Origin: Abelmoschus esculentus | Lineage: Eukaryota; Streptophyta; Magnoliopsida; Malvales; Malvaceae | Direction of reading: 5' to 3' | DNA: 64,000 nucleotides | Assembly (NCBI GenBank): GCA_035048815.1 | Contig: JAUCBN010000036.1 | Location: forward strand, 6,954,001 to 7,018,000 | Shown here: positions 43,530-55,195 of the stretch, one piece after another | Layout: every line of letters starts with the position of its first letter | Numbering within the stretch: position 1 is the first letter of the stretch | Position numbers and translations under genes: made by a program | The notes under the pieces: generated by a model | Database searches by the model: none | Told to the model about the DNA's origin: nothing | The model's input: only the letters and a program-made list of their open reading frames with translations

Positions 43530-44111
43530 CATATAAAATTATAATGTATCATATGTTAATAATATTTTTAGAAAATTATTGATATTTAATAATCAAAATT
43601 ATTTAAGAACTTTATTGATTCAATTTATTAATTCAAGAGTTTAATTGATTTAATTTTTAATTTTTAATTTAAAATTTTAGTTTAATAAAAAATTAAAAAC
43701 TTAATTTTTTTAAAAAAAATTAAAGATTTCTTATAAGCCTTTATAAGAATTATTCTCTTCAAAGGGAACGAGAGCTAATTAATTTTGCAATACATTGAAA
43801 AATTATTTTGTGATTAAAAAATTCCGTGATGACTGATGATCATCGAAGAAAATTAAAATTGGAAAGTGATAACCGGTTCAAAGATCTTCACTTAGCCGTT
43901 CTCGCCATAGTTGGCGGTTTCCTGTGCACCCTATATCAATGGGATTCATCTCAAAGCGTTCCTCTCATTTTCTTTTGTCACTTTTGACAATCCATTTCAA
44001 TCAAAAATGTGAAAAATATTTTTAAACATAATCTGAATTTATTCCGTTACAGGTTCAGATCTGAAACTCTCTGTTTACAAACAAAAATAGAGAGGAGAAA
44101 TTGGGAGGAAA
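43530..44111 (+). promoter_or_regulatory. Upstream region and 5' leader of RABH1
   Basis: AT-rich up to about 43740, then a mixed-composition stretch (43840-44111) that should contain the core promoter and leader. A weak TATA-like CTATATCAA lies at about 43931. The start ATG context is GGAAAATGG. Confidence 0.4.
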
Positions 44112-46795
44112 ATGGCAGCAGTATCCCCATTGGCGAAATACAAACTGGTATTCTTAGGCGATCAATCCGTAGGCAAAACCAGCATCATCACACGATTCAT
44201 GTACGACAAATTCGATACCACATACCAGGTAAACTTTTCCATGATTCTTTTTACATTCGACGTTGTTTTTTCATCGATTAATGAAAATTCAATGGAAGTT
44301 TGAGTTTTCCACTATTTCTCGAATTCTTCTGCTTCTTATTTTATTTTAAATTTGATTTAGTTTCCGTATTTGACGTTTTGATCTCTCTGTTCAATATTGA
44401 TTTCAAATCTTAATCACGAACTTGATATCGTCTTTGCTTGGTTTGTTAATAATGATCCCTATTTTTCAATTTTCCAGAATATCCTAAAACAGATCTTTTT
44501 TTTCTTGTTTAAATAATCAGTTTAGATTTCTTTTCTGTAAGATGATTATTTGTAGTTTATTGAATATGGACTTTACTTCTATCGTGTACAGTGAATACTG
44601 GAATTGAAGGGTTGTTTATACGAATATTTTCTTAAATAATTGGTATATAAATGCAGGCCACCATTGGAATTGATTTTTTGTCAAAAACAATGTATCTGGA
44701 AGATCGAACGGTTCGTTTGCAGCTTTGGTAATATATAGTTTCTTCCTTCATTACCTCAATTGTTGGCAATATAGATCTTGGATACCTATGTTAATAGTTA
44801 GTGTATGTTCGATAAGCAAGCAATCAGGCATTCGTATTTCCAGTGAAATTAAGGTGTTGATTGCTTAAATTTTAGACTAGAAAAGATTAGTTTTGTTATA
44901 AGCAGTTTTAGTTTGTTGTCAGTGATGGAGCTTTAAAAAGAAAAACATTTCTGTTTGTTGAATTCTGTGTTAGGTCGAGTAAAAAAATTGAGTTAGTCAA
45001 GTTTACGAGTATTTTATGATTCAATCTTTATTTGAATTTTTTCGAGTTGATTCGAATTTTCTATACAAATTTAATTAAAATTATTTACAAGTTTATAATA
45101 TAAATTATTTCCAATTTAAATAATATTTTATATCCATATACAATGTACATATATTTCTTTATATTTTTTCATATATATTATATCAATTGATGTACTTGAT
45201 TTGAACTTAAAATTCGTTTCACTAATATTAAAATATTTGATTTATTAGAATTTTTATTTTACAACTTCAACAAAAAATCAAGTTTTTTTAAAAAAATTTT
45301 AATCAAATTTTGTTCACTTGTAATATCTCCGTAGCGATAATTTTAAGAAATCGAAACTAATTCATTCTATTGTGTACTTTATCCTTTTTTAGTAAATTAT
45401 CTAAAACCATCAAGGACAAAGTGCTGGTTTTCAATTGAGTACAGCATTACATGCCAAGTAATCAAAATTTCCCAGTGTTTATCTTCTACTGTCTTTCACA
45501 GGGATACTGCTGGACAGGAGAGGTTCAGGAGTCTTATTCCAAGTTATATCAGAGATTCTTCGGTTGCAGTAATAGTCTATGATGTAGCTAGTATGTATGA
45601 ACTTAAAATACTTTCAAATGCGAAACAAAAGCTTATTAAAAACATTTATTTGCGATACCCGATCCGAATTACCTTAAACCATTCCGATTATATATACATT
45701 ATCTACTATTCTCCTCTCAGATAGGCAATCATTTTTGAATACTTCTAAGTGGGTTGAAGAAGTACGTACGGAACGAGGCAGTGATGTCATTATTGTCCTC
45801 GTTGGGAACAAAACTGATCTAGTTGATAAAAGGTTAGTGATGATTAGGAAACTTTATATGAAAACAATAGAGATAAACGAGTTGTTTTTTATTCTTTCAT
45901 TCTTCATCAGTTGAACTTTCTTACTTAAACAAACACCGCTAACAGGCAGGTTTCTATAGAGGAAGGAGATAACAAAGCTAAAGAACTTGGAGTCATGTTC
46001 ATAGAAACCAGTGCAAAGGCAGGATTCAATATCAAGGTGAGAAAAGAAAAGAAAAGAAAAGAAACACTATTGGATAGGATATTGGTTATATTATAAAGTA
46101 TGAGCATTGTTGCTTTGGGTCTCATTACAGTAATGAAATTCTTTTATCTTTATAGGAAAAACATCAACTTTTGGATAAAAATTAAACGAGATTGTTCGTG
46201 TAAACATATATTAATCAAACACATAAATAAAAATTTTATCTTTTTTTTGAGGTTCTATTTATGTCCCATATTAAAAAAAATAGTTTAAGATTTAGAGTTA
46301 AGGTCTATGATCAGAGTTTAGGAAATTAGATAAATAAATATGGAGGGGCTTTTTTTCCTAACACGCCTATGTTCTAACTCTCATTTGTCCAACCTAATGA
46401 TACCACATGTGCTGGCTACTCCAATCAGACATCGTCTTCTTCCATATACTCGCACCAACAGGGACGTATGCTTTATTATAACCGGGAGGGGGTCTTGCCT
46501 CCCCACACAAGATTTTTTTACCTTTTAATTATTATAATATCTTCATTTTAGATACAAATTGTGTTTGTTAATATTGATCTGCTGGACACCATGTTTTTAG
46601 GTTGATGAATTTGTTGGAATCATATTTACTTCTATGAATCTGAAATTTCAGCCTCTATTCCGCAAGATCGCGGCTGCCTTACCGGGGATGGAAACTCTTT
46701 CTTCAACGAAACAAGAAGACATGGTTGACGTGAACTTGAAATCCACCGCCAATTCTTCCCAGACAGAGCAACAAGGTGGCGGTTGTCCATGTTAA
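44112..46795 (+). CDS. RABH1: Rab GTPase RABH1 (Rab6-type), six exons
   Basis: Small GTPase of the RABH/Rab6 class, which works in Golgi and Golgi-to-ER vesicle traffic. Exons: 44112-44228, 44657-44727, 45502-45590, 45721-45832, 45946-46036, 46652-46795. All introns are GT-AG and the phases join to a 207-residue protein, the usual size. Visible motifs: P-loop GDQSVGKT (residues about 16-23), effector region with TIGIDF, DTAGQE switch II (exon 3 start), NKTDL guanine specificity (exon 4), ETSAK (exon 5), and the C-terminal end GGGCPC, a CXC double geranylgeranylation signal. The sequence is near-identical in style to Arabidopsis RABH1 proteins. No disruption is seen, so this is very likely functional. 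Intron 2 (774 bp) and intron 5 (615 bp) are enlarged by AT-rich DNA. It is an island between retrotransposon blocks. Confidence 0.95.
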
Positions 46796-48369
46796 ACACA
46801 AATACCTAGTAAAAACAAGCAGTCAAGCAGTGCACCAAATACAAGGTAAACAAAATTTCCCAGAACAAAACCCTTTGTTTTACTCTGCAAATTTACAGTC
46901 CGAAAATTTCATTTCAACTATTTCAGGAATTTAGTGTATTGTTATTTTCATCGTAGTTGGAATCTTTTATTTCATGCAACGTAGTGATTAGAGTTCAAGT
47001 TATTTTCCAGTGTCATATTTCTCTCACAAAATTGTGATTCAGATCTTTAATGCTCATATTGATTCTTTTATTAAACTGTTTTTATTCCATTTGAAAAAGA
47101 ATGTATCATTCTGAAAATAACTTTGAGTACCCGAATCTCGAATTGATCCTCATTGAATTCAATTAAATAATAATCAAGTTTAATTGGTCGGAATTATTTT
47201 TGCATAACTTTATCTTGTATTTAATTTTAATTCTATTTTGTTTCCATAGAAAAAAAATCATTTCTAATTTTTTTATAGAAAATTGAAATAATACAGTAAA
47301 AAGATCTTGCGTTTTGTGTGAACTATTTATCAAATCCACAATATTCTAAGGATTACTATCTTACGCAAAGGTGAAAAATTTTCACAAGCATCTTAATTTT
47401 AAGATTTAGGGCTATTTTAGGGCGTAGAGATAAGGATTTATAATTAAGATTAATGATTAGAATTTAAGGTTTACGGTTTAAATTTAAAGTTTAGATGTTA
47501 AGTTTTAGTTTTTAGGGTAATATAATAAAGTTTAAATTTTAATATATAAATCCTAAACTATAAATTTTAATCATTATACTTAAATTCAAAACTCATACAT
47601 CTATCAAGTAGTTATATACAATGAATACTTATTTCATTCCCCGAGAAAGACAATAAATTATAAACTTGTTTAATTTTCATTGGTTAATAAAAAAGGATTT
47701 TGAACGTACTTTTTGTTACATTCAAGAAGCTTTATCATCTTAAACATATTCGCTTAATATTTATAAAATAATTTAATTAATTTAGCCAAACTAAACTCAA
47801 ACACTATTTTAAAGACCCCAACACAAATTAACAAAAAAAAAAACGGAAAAGGTTGTGTTTTTGGGTTGAGGCCCAAATTCGGATCAATGATATTACATTG
47901 ATATTTTTTTACTTATCATATTTTATGTATATTATCATCAAATAATGCTTAATAGACAATTAAATCGTTTATTCGAATTTTGTAAAAATATTTTTTTTGA
48001 ATTTATTTGAATAGAATATTTGAAACAATTTTAAAAATATATTTAAATAAATAATATTATTTAATGATGATATAAGAAGAATACGTTAAGTGAAAGTGTT
48101 AATTTTAGTTTTTTTTTGTTTAAAATTTTGAAAATATTCATATAAATAATTCATTTTATTAATAAAATGAATTATTTAATTAAATTAATATTTATGTTCT
48201 AAATTAAAGTGAGAAATTAAATTCAATAATTTAAAATATAAATTATAAACGTGTTCTATTCATTCCTGTTTGATTCGGAAATGTAGTCATAAAGCGGTAA
48301 ATAATGGATTGCATTATATTTGGTGGGCGAAAATAGTAATCTTATTTTTATGTCTTTGTTCGTGTTTCA

Positions 48370-48510
48370 ACTTTAATTCAGAGATTTTAAGGTTTAGGTT
48401 TAGAATTTAAAGTTAGAGTTTAGGTTTAGGATTCAAAAAATTAGAGGTAGGGTGTATCTTTTAGGATATAGGGTTTAGGGTTTAAGATATAAAAAATAAA
48501 GATTAGGGTT
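48370..48510 (+). repeat. Degenerate telomere-like repeats
   Basis: Many TTTAGG/TTTAGGG-like units mixed with A/T runs, for example TATAGGGTTTAGGGTTTA near 48470. Such degenerate runs are common in plant AT-rich DNA, so an interstitial telomere is not implied. Confidence 0.4.
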
Positions 48511-49607
48511 TAAAATTAATTTCTTTAGAAATTTTTAACATAAGACATAGATAGAGACATGATAAGGAGACATATTTTTTATCTATATTGGGTTAGTAAA
48601 ATTGATTCAAATTATTGTTTAATAAAAAATATAATATTATTTTTAAATTTAATTATAAAACATACATCCATTATTCATGAACATAAAATAATATTTTAAT
48701 AACTTGATATATTTTAGTATTTGGTTTGCAAAGGTGGGGGAGAAAAACCATGTTTACTCTTGACTATTTAATATTATTTAGGAACAAAAATGGTAAAAGT
48801 TGATATAGAAAATTAAATGTTCAATAGTAAACATTTTAAATAATATATTTTTTCGTTTATTGTATTTTAAAGTTTAGTTTTATTTAAAAATTAGTAGATT
48901 GTTGATAATTAATAGTAATAATTATATTGATTGATTTGACTAACTAATTACATTAATGGATTGTATTCATGCCTTCGACGAACTGATCAACTGTCTTCAC
49001 TCTCTTCCGAACACTGTTCAATTTTTTTTTCTTCAAAAAGGAAATTGTATTCAGAATGAAAAGAATTGTAAAATAATCACACTACAAATATTATAAATAT
49101 AATGCAAAAAACAAAATATAATAAGTTTCAAAGGGTATAAAAGACATGAGAAGTATAACCCTTCGTTTTTTAAAAAAATTGTGGTCTTTTAAATGAAATT
49201 TAGAATAATAAAATTTGACTCGAGCTCTATAAATCAAGTATACTTTTATTGCGAGTTCTTGACACATTAACAAAGTATTATAAAGGAATAAAAATAAAAT
49301 ATCAATTGTTTTACGATCAGAAACACTTGATAATATTTATTATTTGAACGCTAAATTATTATGATAACGAATAATGTTGTAAAATCTTATAGACAAATAA
49401 ATGTAATACAAGTAAATGAAAAATATATATATAAAAAATCAGAATGACTCTAATAAAGCAAAATAAGTAAAAATTAAAATAAAAAAAGCACGATTCTTGT
49501 TGAGGAAAAGAATCTTATTTATCTACTAGCAATATAAAAGTTAAAAAATTAATAGATGCCATAAAAAACGTTGGAGACGACTTCAATGAAGAGAGAATTT
49601 TTGAGTC

Positions 49608-49648
49608 CGTTGCTGTTGCTGTTGCTGTTGCTATTGCTACTTTTGTTG
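49608..49648 (+). repeat. GTTGCT microsatellite
   Basis: About six imperfect units of GTTGCT, decaying to GCTATTGCTAC. Confidence 0.6.
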
Positions 49649-50228
49649 TAATTATTGTTGGAGGATCCAATTAGTTTTAGTGTGGATATTGACAACTGCA
49701 GTGGGAAAACTGTTGGATGAGGCTAAATTTCTTGATTTATTTTAATTTAGAACTAAATTAATGATAAATTATAGTATAAATTTTAAAAATCAAAATTTTT
49801 ATTATATCAAATTATTACTATTTTTAGCGACTTTTTTAATATTATTTTAATCGACATATAACTTTTAAAAAAAATGATTACACAAAGTGTAGTCTACTCT
49901 TAATTTTATGGTAAAAAATGTACTAAAATGGGTAAAAATCAAGAACGTAGTTTATAGTTTTACATTAAATGTTATCTCATTAAAAATTTTGATGATATTG
50001 AGTAAAATGAGAACTTAATCTAATCCAATCGACCTGGTAAATAATTACATGAAAACAACCTATTTATACGTTATTTTCAAACCAACATCTTCATATCTGT
50101 CATCCCTTCCACCGGTATTGGAAATCGAAGACAAAAGGCGGAAAATAATTACAGCATAGGCGGTTCAAGAAAACTAGTTTGAGTGATTAGAATACCTGTA
50201 CTCATGGTAAAATCAAACCCCTGTTTTC

Positions 50229-50605
50229 TCAGCTCTTGTTGTTTGAACCAAGGCTTTCGTACAATAAGATATACCCGTGATCTGTACTACTCGAGTACTC
50301 CTGGGCTGACTCGAAAAAAATTTAAACCGCGGACTCGTCAATCATCTCCACATTTTCATCATCAAAAAATAACCGGTGGTTGTGGCTTTTCACCAGGCTA
50401 ACGTAGTGCCCATGGTTAGGCCCACTTCCCACGTGAACTACTACAGCAAATAGAGAATACTCGGAATCTGCATCTTCTACAGTATTGTTCAGTTTCAGTT
50501 CAACTGGGAACACAACTCGGAATGAGAGCTTCTTGTACCGGGCCACCGGCCAAGCTGCTCAATGTACTTGAACCGTTTCAAATGGATAACCAGGATGCGA
50601 GGAGG
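50229..50605 (-). pseudogene. UBP3/UBP4-type ubiquitin protease, last-exon fragment
   Basis: The C-terminal catalytic piece of a ubiquitin-specific protease (USP/UBP), closest in memory to plant UBP3/UBP4. Present from the N side: PPRILVIHLKRFKYIEQLGR, then a 7-nt insertion near 50540-50550 that shifts the frame, then YKKLSFRVVFPVELKLNN, SLFAVVVHVGSGPNHGHYVS with the catalytic His of the His box, and LFFDDENVEMIDESAV. A TAA at 50322 follows, and the remaining reading (QEYSSSTDHGYILLYESL) ends with TGA at 50229. Everything N-terminal, including the Cys box, is missing; the fragment stops where the LTR of Rei-G begins. A live UBP would remove ubiquitin; this fragment cannot. Confidence 0.82.
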
Positions 50606-50846
50606 TGTAACAATCGGACACTTAAAGGAATAAGAATGGAGGTTTCAGAATAGAAGATTTAGATATAAGAGGAGAAAATTTTTCATTCACAAAAGACATA
50701 GTTGCTCAACAGTGAAAACCGACCTAAATACCCTAGGGTTTCAGGTTGTCATTACATGACCATGCAACTAGCAAACCAACAGAATTAACTAACTAAACAT
50801 GTCTTAAGTAACATAATTGGTTTATTTAAAACAAAAACAAAAAACA
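50606..50846 (-). repeat. Putative Rei-G 3' LTR
   Basis: Plus-strand ends TGTAACAATCGG and AAAAACA, 241 bp, between the UBP fragment and the Rei-G pol end. With no second copy, this rests on TG-CA ends and position only. Confidence 0.4.
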
Positions 50847-50928
50847 CTTAAGCCCTTTTTCCAGCAGTCTTCATTTGGTCTCCAAACGACGTCGTCCCTT
50901 CTTACTTTCAATTTGGTCGCGTGCAAAA

Positions 50929-52362
50929 TCAGATAAAAGACCCAATTCAGCTTCCTCGGTCAATTTCCCCCCAATTTGTGCTTCAATCCCTAATTCCTCT
51001 CTTCCCTGCCCTAACTCATTCGACTCTCCTGCCCAAATCATGATATTTCCCTCTCCTTCAGCAGATCCTTGTCCCCAAGGATCAAAGTCTGGAAACTGAG
51101 CTTTGAGTACACTGTAATCTTCCCACGTTTCACTTTCTATTCCCAGATTCGACTATTAAACGAGTAGCTGGGTGACCGCTCGGTTCTGTTGTTTGACCAT
51201 GCGTTTATCAAGCACAAGGGTTGGGTAAACCTTCACTTGACCTTCCTCAGTGGTTTCTGGAGGCTCTTGACAGATAATATTCTTAGGCCCCACCTTCTTC
51301 TTAAATAGGCTTACGTGAAACACGAGGTGTAGTTTGGAATGTGCAGGTAGATCCAATCGATAGGCTACTGATCTGATTTTGTTTATGACTTTGTAGGGTC
51401 CGTAGTACCTCGTTGCCAACTTCAGATTCTTCCTCAAGGACAAGGATGTTTGACGATACGGTTACAATTTAAGGTATACTTCATCTCTCACGGTAAACTG
51501 TCTTACTGATCTTTTTTTGTCAGCGTAGTATTTCATCCTCTGTTGGGCCTTGTCCAATTGTTCCTGTAGTATCTTGTTCATTGACTCCCTCCTCAGCTTC
51601 TCTTCCTACACACTGTTCATATTAGTATTCTCATTCCATAATAAAATAGGGGGTTTATACCCGTATAGGGCCTCAAATGGGGTTATCCCAAGGGCACTGT
51701 GATAGTTTATGTTGTACCATCACTCTGCTTGGGGCAGGTGTTTAACCCAATTACTGGGCTTCAGAAAACACATAGATCTTAGATATTGCTCTAAGCACTG
51801 ATTCAGCCTCTCGGTCTGCCCATCCGTTTCTGGATGGTAGGTTGTACTGAAGAGGGTAGATGTACCAGATTGCTTCATTAACTCCTTCCAGAACAGACTG
51901 GTAAACACCTTATCTCTGTCAGAAATGGCAATCTTAGGGGGACCGTACAACTTATAGATTTGGTTCAAATAGGCTCGAGCCACCTCCATAGTAGTGTAAG
52001 GATGAGACAGTCCCACAAAATGGTCATATTTGGTGTATTTATCTATAATCACCAATACACAATTATACTTTTGGGAGTTAGGTAATCCCTCCACAAAGTC
52101 TATGGTAACCACTTCCCATGCTTGTTTGAGAATATGAATAGGTTCTAGTAAGTCTGGTTTGGCAAAATGTTCATCCTTGGTCCTTTGGCACACTTCATAT
52201 TCCTGTACATAATTTTTCACCATCTTTTTTAGTCCAGCCCAGTAAAAACAATTTCTCATTCTCTGGTAGATTGCCTGGATTCTAGAGTGACCTCCTTGTG
52301 GGGAGTCATGCAGCTCCACTAACAATTTCTGTCTCAATTCTCCACTTTCTCCAATGTAAACC
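50929..52362 (-). pseudogene. Rei-G integrase and C-terminal tail
   Basis: Integrase of a gypsy element. An H2C2 zinc-binding region at the start (GHSRIQAIYQRM; CQRTK) is followed by the catalytic core with Asp in TIDFVEGLP, Asp in ISDRDKVFTS and Glu in TDGQTERLNQ (52337-51720). After a stop at about 51718 the reading continues with LGITPFEALYG. A stop near 51607 and another near 51462 follow, then the SH3-like C-terminal part (LATRYYGPYKVI; FHVSLFKKKVG) at 51443-51156. The last part, in a shifted frame to the stop at 50929, is acidic and ends the polyprotein. The enzyme would insert cDNA into the genome; several stops and shifts kill it. Confidence 0.78.
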
Positions 52363-52693
52363 TATGAGAAAGGGGCCATGGTGGCCGTAGGTGCAACGGA
52401 AGGTGATATTTTTCAGAGAGAACAAAGTGTTTCTCTGTATCTTTTTATTATTCTTGAATGTCAAATGATTACAAAATAAACCTTTAAATATGCTAAAATA
52501 GAGTTTTAATATAACTAAAATTATATTTTATCTTTAATTTAAATAATATTTATTCTTAATTTAAATAAGACTTCTAATAAATCTAAACTACTAATTAGGA
52601 ATAAACTCTAATTATATATTAAATAAAAAACTCTAACACTCCCCGTTAATTTAGACTTCTCTTCCAGCTCTAACACTTCTTGGATAACCAACA
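52363..52693 (-). repeat. TRIM-H 3' LTR
   Basis: 331 bp; the outer TG has become TA on the plus strand. Just inside it, CTCCCCCTCAAGTTGG is the reverse of the typical copia polypurine tract. Confidence 0.88.
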
Positions 52694-52754
52694 CTCCCCC
52701 TCAAGTTGGTGAACAAACATAGTAGAATACCAGCTTGAATCTTGGATGTGATGC

Positions 52755-52918
52755 CCTACTCTTTTTCTTCTGTTGTTTCTTCGAGAAAAAATGTTCCTTG
52801 TTCTCGAGTCAGGAATCTTTGATTGAGAGAATTCCGATACCTTACTCTTTTTTCTTATGTTGTTTCTTCGAGAAAAATGCTACTTATTCTTGAGTCAGGA
52901 TTCTTTGATTGAGATTCT
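52755..52918. repeat. Tandem duplication in TRIM-H interior
   Basis: Two units of about 86 bp sharing TGTTTCTTCGAGAAAAA and TTTGATTGAGA. Confidence 0.7.
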
Positions 52919-53066
52919 CCAACATATGGTTCTTGATTAAAAGATTTGATGTGAATAATGTACGAAGTGATCAAAAGAATCTACACTCTCCCTCAAGTTG
53001 GTAGTTATACAGACTAGAATTCCAACTTGATCCTTTGATGTAGAATCCTGTAAAAAAAATATTATC

Positions 53067-53345
53067 TAGTTTTTAAGGCTAAACTATAACCTTTTCATCT
53101 ATCTTTTTGGATGGTTGGCTAAGATAAAACCAAATAGTTTTTAAGGCTAAACTATAACCTTCTCTCCAATCTTTTCTCCTATCTTTTGAAACGGATGGCT
53201 AAGATGGAACCAAATAGTTTTTAAGGCTAAAGTATAACCTTTTCTCCAATATTTTTCCTATCTTTTGAAATGGATGGATAAGATAGAACCAAATAGTTTT
53301 TTTAAGGACCTTTTTTGCTATCTTTTTTATTGGCTAAGATAGAAC
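53067..53345. repeat. Tandem repeat in TRIM-H interior
   Basis: Three to four units with periods of 68, 80 and 79 bp, each starting TAGTTTTTAAGGCTAAA and ending with a GGATGGCTAAGATAGAACC-like segment. Confidence 0.75.
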
Positions 53346-53541
53346 CATTAAATAAAGAACCAACAAAAGTAAACGAGTAGAAATTTCATGTAAAATTCCA
53401 ACAAGGGAGAAGCCAAGGAACGAGTATGGTCAAATGACATCAGCGGAAAAGAAAAAAATGATGTGTATCTGAAAAATCATATTGTCGATATGTTTCTGAT
53501 TAGAGATGACAACAATGTTGATGACATCAAGATCGTTGTTG

Positions 53542-53554
53542 GCTCATGATACCA
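53542..53554 (-). other. TRIM-H primer binding site
   Basis: Minus strand TGGTATCATGAGC, directly against the 5' LTR; initiator tRNA-Met type. Confidence 0.75.
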
Positions 53555-53886
53555 TGTGAGAAAGGGGCCATGGTGGCCGTAGATGCAACGGAAGGTGATA
53601 TTTTTCAGAGAGAACAAAGTGTTTCTCTGTATCTTTTTATTATTCTTGAATGTCAAATGATTACGGAATAAACCTTTAAATAGGTTAAAATAGAGTTTTA
53701 ATATAACTAAAATTATATTTTATCTTTAATTTAAATAATATTTATTCTTAATTTAAATAAGTCTTCTAATAAATCTAAACTACTAATTAGGAATAAACTC
53801 TAATTATATATTAAATAAAAAAACTCTAACACTCCCCGTTAATTTAGACTTCTCTTCCATCTCTAACACTTCTTGGATAACCAACA
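53555..53886 (-). repeat. TRIM-H 5' LTR
   Basis: 332 bp with intact TG and CA ends. Confidence 0.88.
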
Positions 53887-53891
53887 AAACC

Positions 53892-55195
53892 TTATTGTCC
53901 TTCCTCAATACCCCTTTGTTCAGGCTCCATCCTTCCTTTGCTTCCTTACCAATGCTCAAGGTAGTGATGAGTTCCTGAGCCATAGGATCCCATGATAACT
54001 TTCAGTCACCTCAAGTATCCACCTTGGAATTAATGTAGTTATTGTAATGGCCATTAATTTTGATTCTTCCTCTACCTTCCTTGATAAAGCATCAACCACT
54101 AAGTTGGTTCTCCCTTTTCTATATTGGATTGTGTAATCCAGCCCAAGCAACTTAGTCAACCCCTTTTTCTGGATGGTGGTTGTTAGCTTCTGCTCTAGAA
54201 GATACTTCAGTGCCTCATGATCAGTTTTAATGATAAATGGGTTTCCTTCTAGGTAATGTCTCCACTTGGTTACAACCATGAGAATAGCCAAGTATTCTTT
54301 CTCGTAAATAGACAAGTCTGAATCTCTAGGGCTCAGAGCCTTACTCAAGTAAGCTATGGGTCTCCCCTCCTGTGATAACACAACCCTTATTCCCTCGCCA
54401 CTAGCGTTTGTTTTCAAACAGAAAACCTTGCTAAAATTTGGCAATGCCAAGACTGGTGCATTACACATAGCCTCCTTTAAGTGCACAAAAGCTCTCCTAG
54501 CCTCCTCTGTCCAAACAAAGCCTTCTTTCTTCAGTAAATTGGTCAAAGGCTTGCTGATACCCCCATAGTTTCTGATGAATTTTCGATAATATCCAATCGA
54601 CCCAAGAAACCCTCTGAGAGATTTTAGGATTTTAGGCAAAGGTTAATTTTTCATTGCCTCAATTTTTTCAAGGTCAGTAGCTACTCCCTGTTCTGAAATC
54701 ACATGACCAAGGTATTCCACATGCTTCTGTTCGAAAAAACATTTATCTCTCTTAGCAAAAAGCTGATTGTCTCTTAAGATCTTCAAAACCAGCCTTAAGT
54801 GCTCTTTGTGTTCCTCCATAGTGGTACTGTATACTAATATGTCATCGAAAAATACCAGCACAAACCTTCTTAGGAAGGCTCAAACATCAATGCTTTGAAT
54901 GTTGTTGGAGCATTAGTGAGCCCAAAAGGCATCACCCTAAACTCATAATGGCCTTGGTGGGTTCGAAATATAATTTTTGGGATGTCTTCCTTACCCTAAT
55001 CTGCCAATATTCTGATCTTAGGTCCACTTTAGAGAAATAGCCAACTCCCTTCAATTCATCTAATAGGTCTTCCACTATAGGAATGAGGTCTTTATTCTTT
55101 TCTTTGACTGCATTAAGTTGCCTATAATCAACACAGAACCTCCAATTGTCATCCTTCTTCTTGACCATTAAACAAGGGGCTGCAAAGGGACTCTT
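53892..55195 (-). pseudogene. Rei-G reverse transcriptase and RNase H
   Basis: RT fingers: VKKKDDNWRFCVDYRQLN and FSKVDLRSEYWQIRV (Asp of the first catalytic motif kept) at about 55170-55000. A frame change follows; then LVFFDDILVYS with the catalytic Asp pair at about 54850 and VEYLGHVIS at about 54710. A stop at 54640 replaces the Trp of the usual KNWPLP. RNase H follows at 54639-53956 (SKVFCLKTNASGEGIRVVLS, in which the first Asp has become Asn; YEKEYLAILMVV; TDHEALKYLL; VVDALSRK). RT would copy the RNA and RNase H degrade it; the Asp-to-Asn change and the stops show decay. Confidence 0.8.

Larger units (their letters stand above)
46796..50228. other. AT-rich intergenic DNA 3' of RABH1
   Basis: The first few hundred bases include the RABH1 3' UTR. 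Beyond that there is no supported gene. It contains degenerate TTTAGGG-like runs (47395-47520 and 48370-48510) and a GTTGCT microsatellite near 49610-49650. Confidence 0.5.
52363..53886 (-). mobile_element. TRIM-H: miniature copia-type element inside Rei-G
   Basis: 1524 bp with LTRs 52363-52693 and 53555-53886 (about 97% alike by eye) and perfect target duplication AAACC (52358-52362 and 53887-53891). Minus orientation: LTR starts TGTTGGTTATCC; primer site TGGTATCATGAGC (53554-53542), an initiator-tRNA-Met type; polypurine tract next to the left LTR. The interior (52694-53541) has no coding sequence, only repeats, so it must be moved in trans. Confidence 0.88.
50606..55195 (-). mobile_element. 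Rei-G: 5'-truncated chromovirus-like gypsy element
   Basis: Minus-strand pol with order RT (55195-54640), RNase H (54639-53892), [TRIM-H], integrase with chromodomain-like tail (52362-50929), then a short putative LTR. RT-RNase H-integrase order makes it gypsy; the short LTR and the tail (ETWEDYSVLKAQFPDFDPWG) suggest the Reina clade. Gag, protease and the 5' LTR are lost; the RT is cut off where the Tek-I LTR begins. Confidence 0.75.

Noticed and set aside
48370..48510. TTTAGGG-like runs as an interstitial telomere
   Set aside because: Units are irregular and mixed with A/T runs; such degenerate repeats are common in plant AT-rich DNA.
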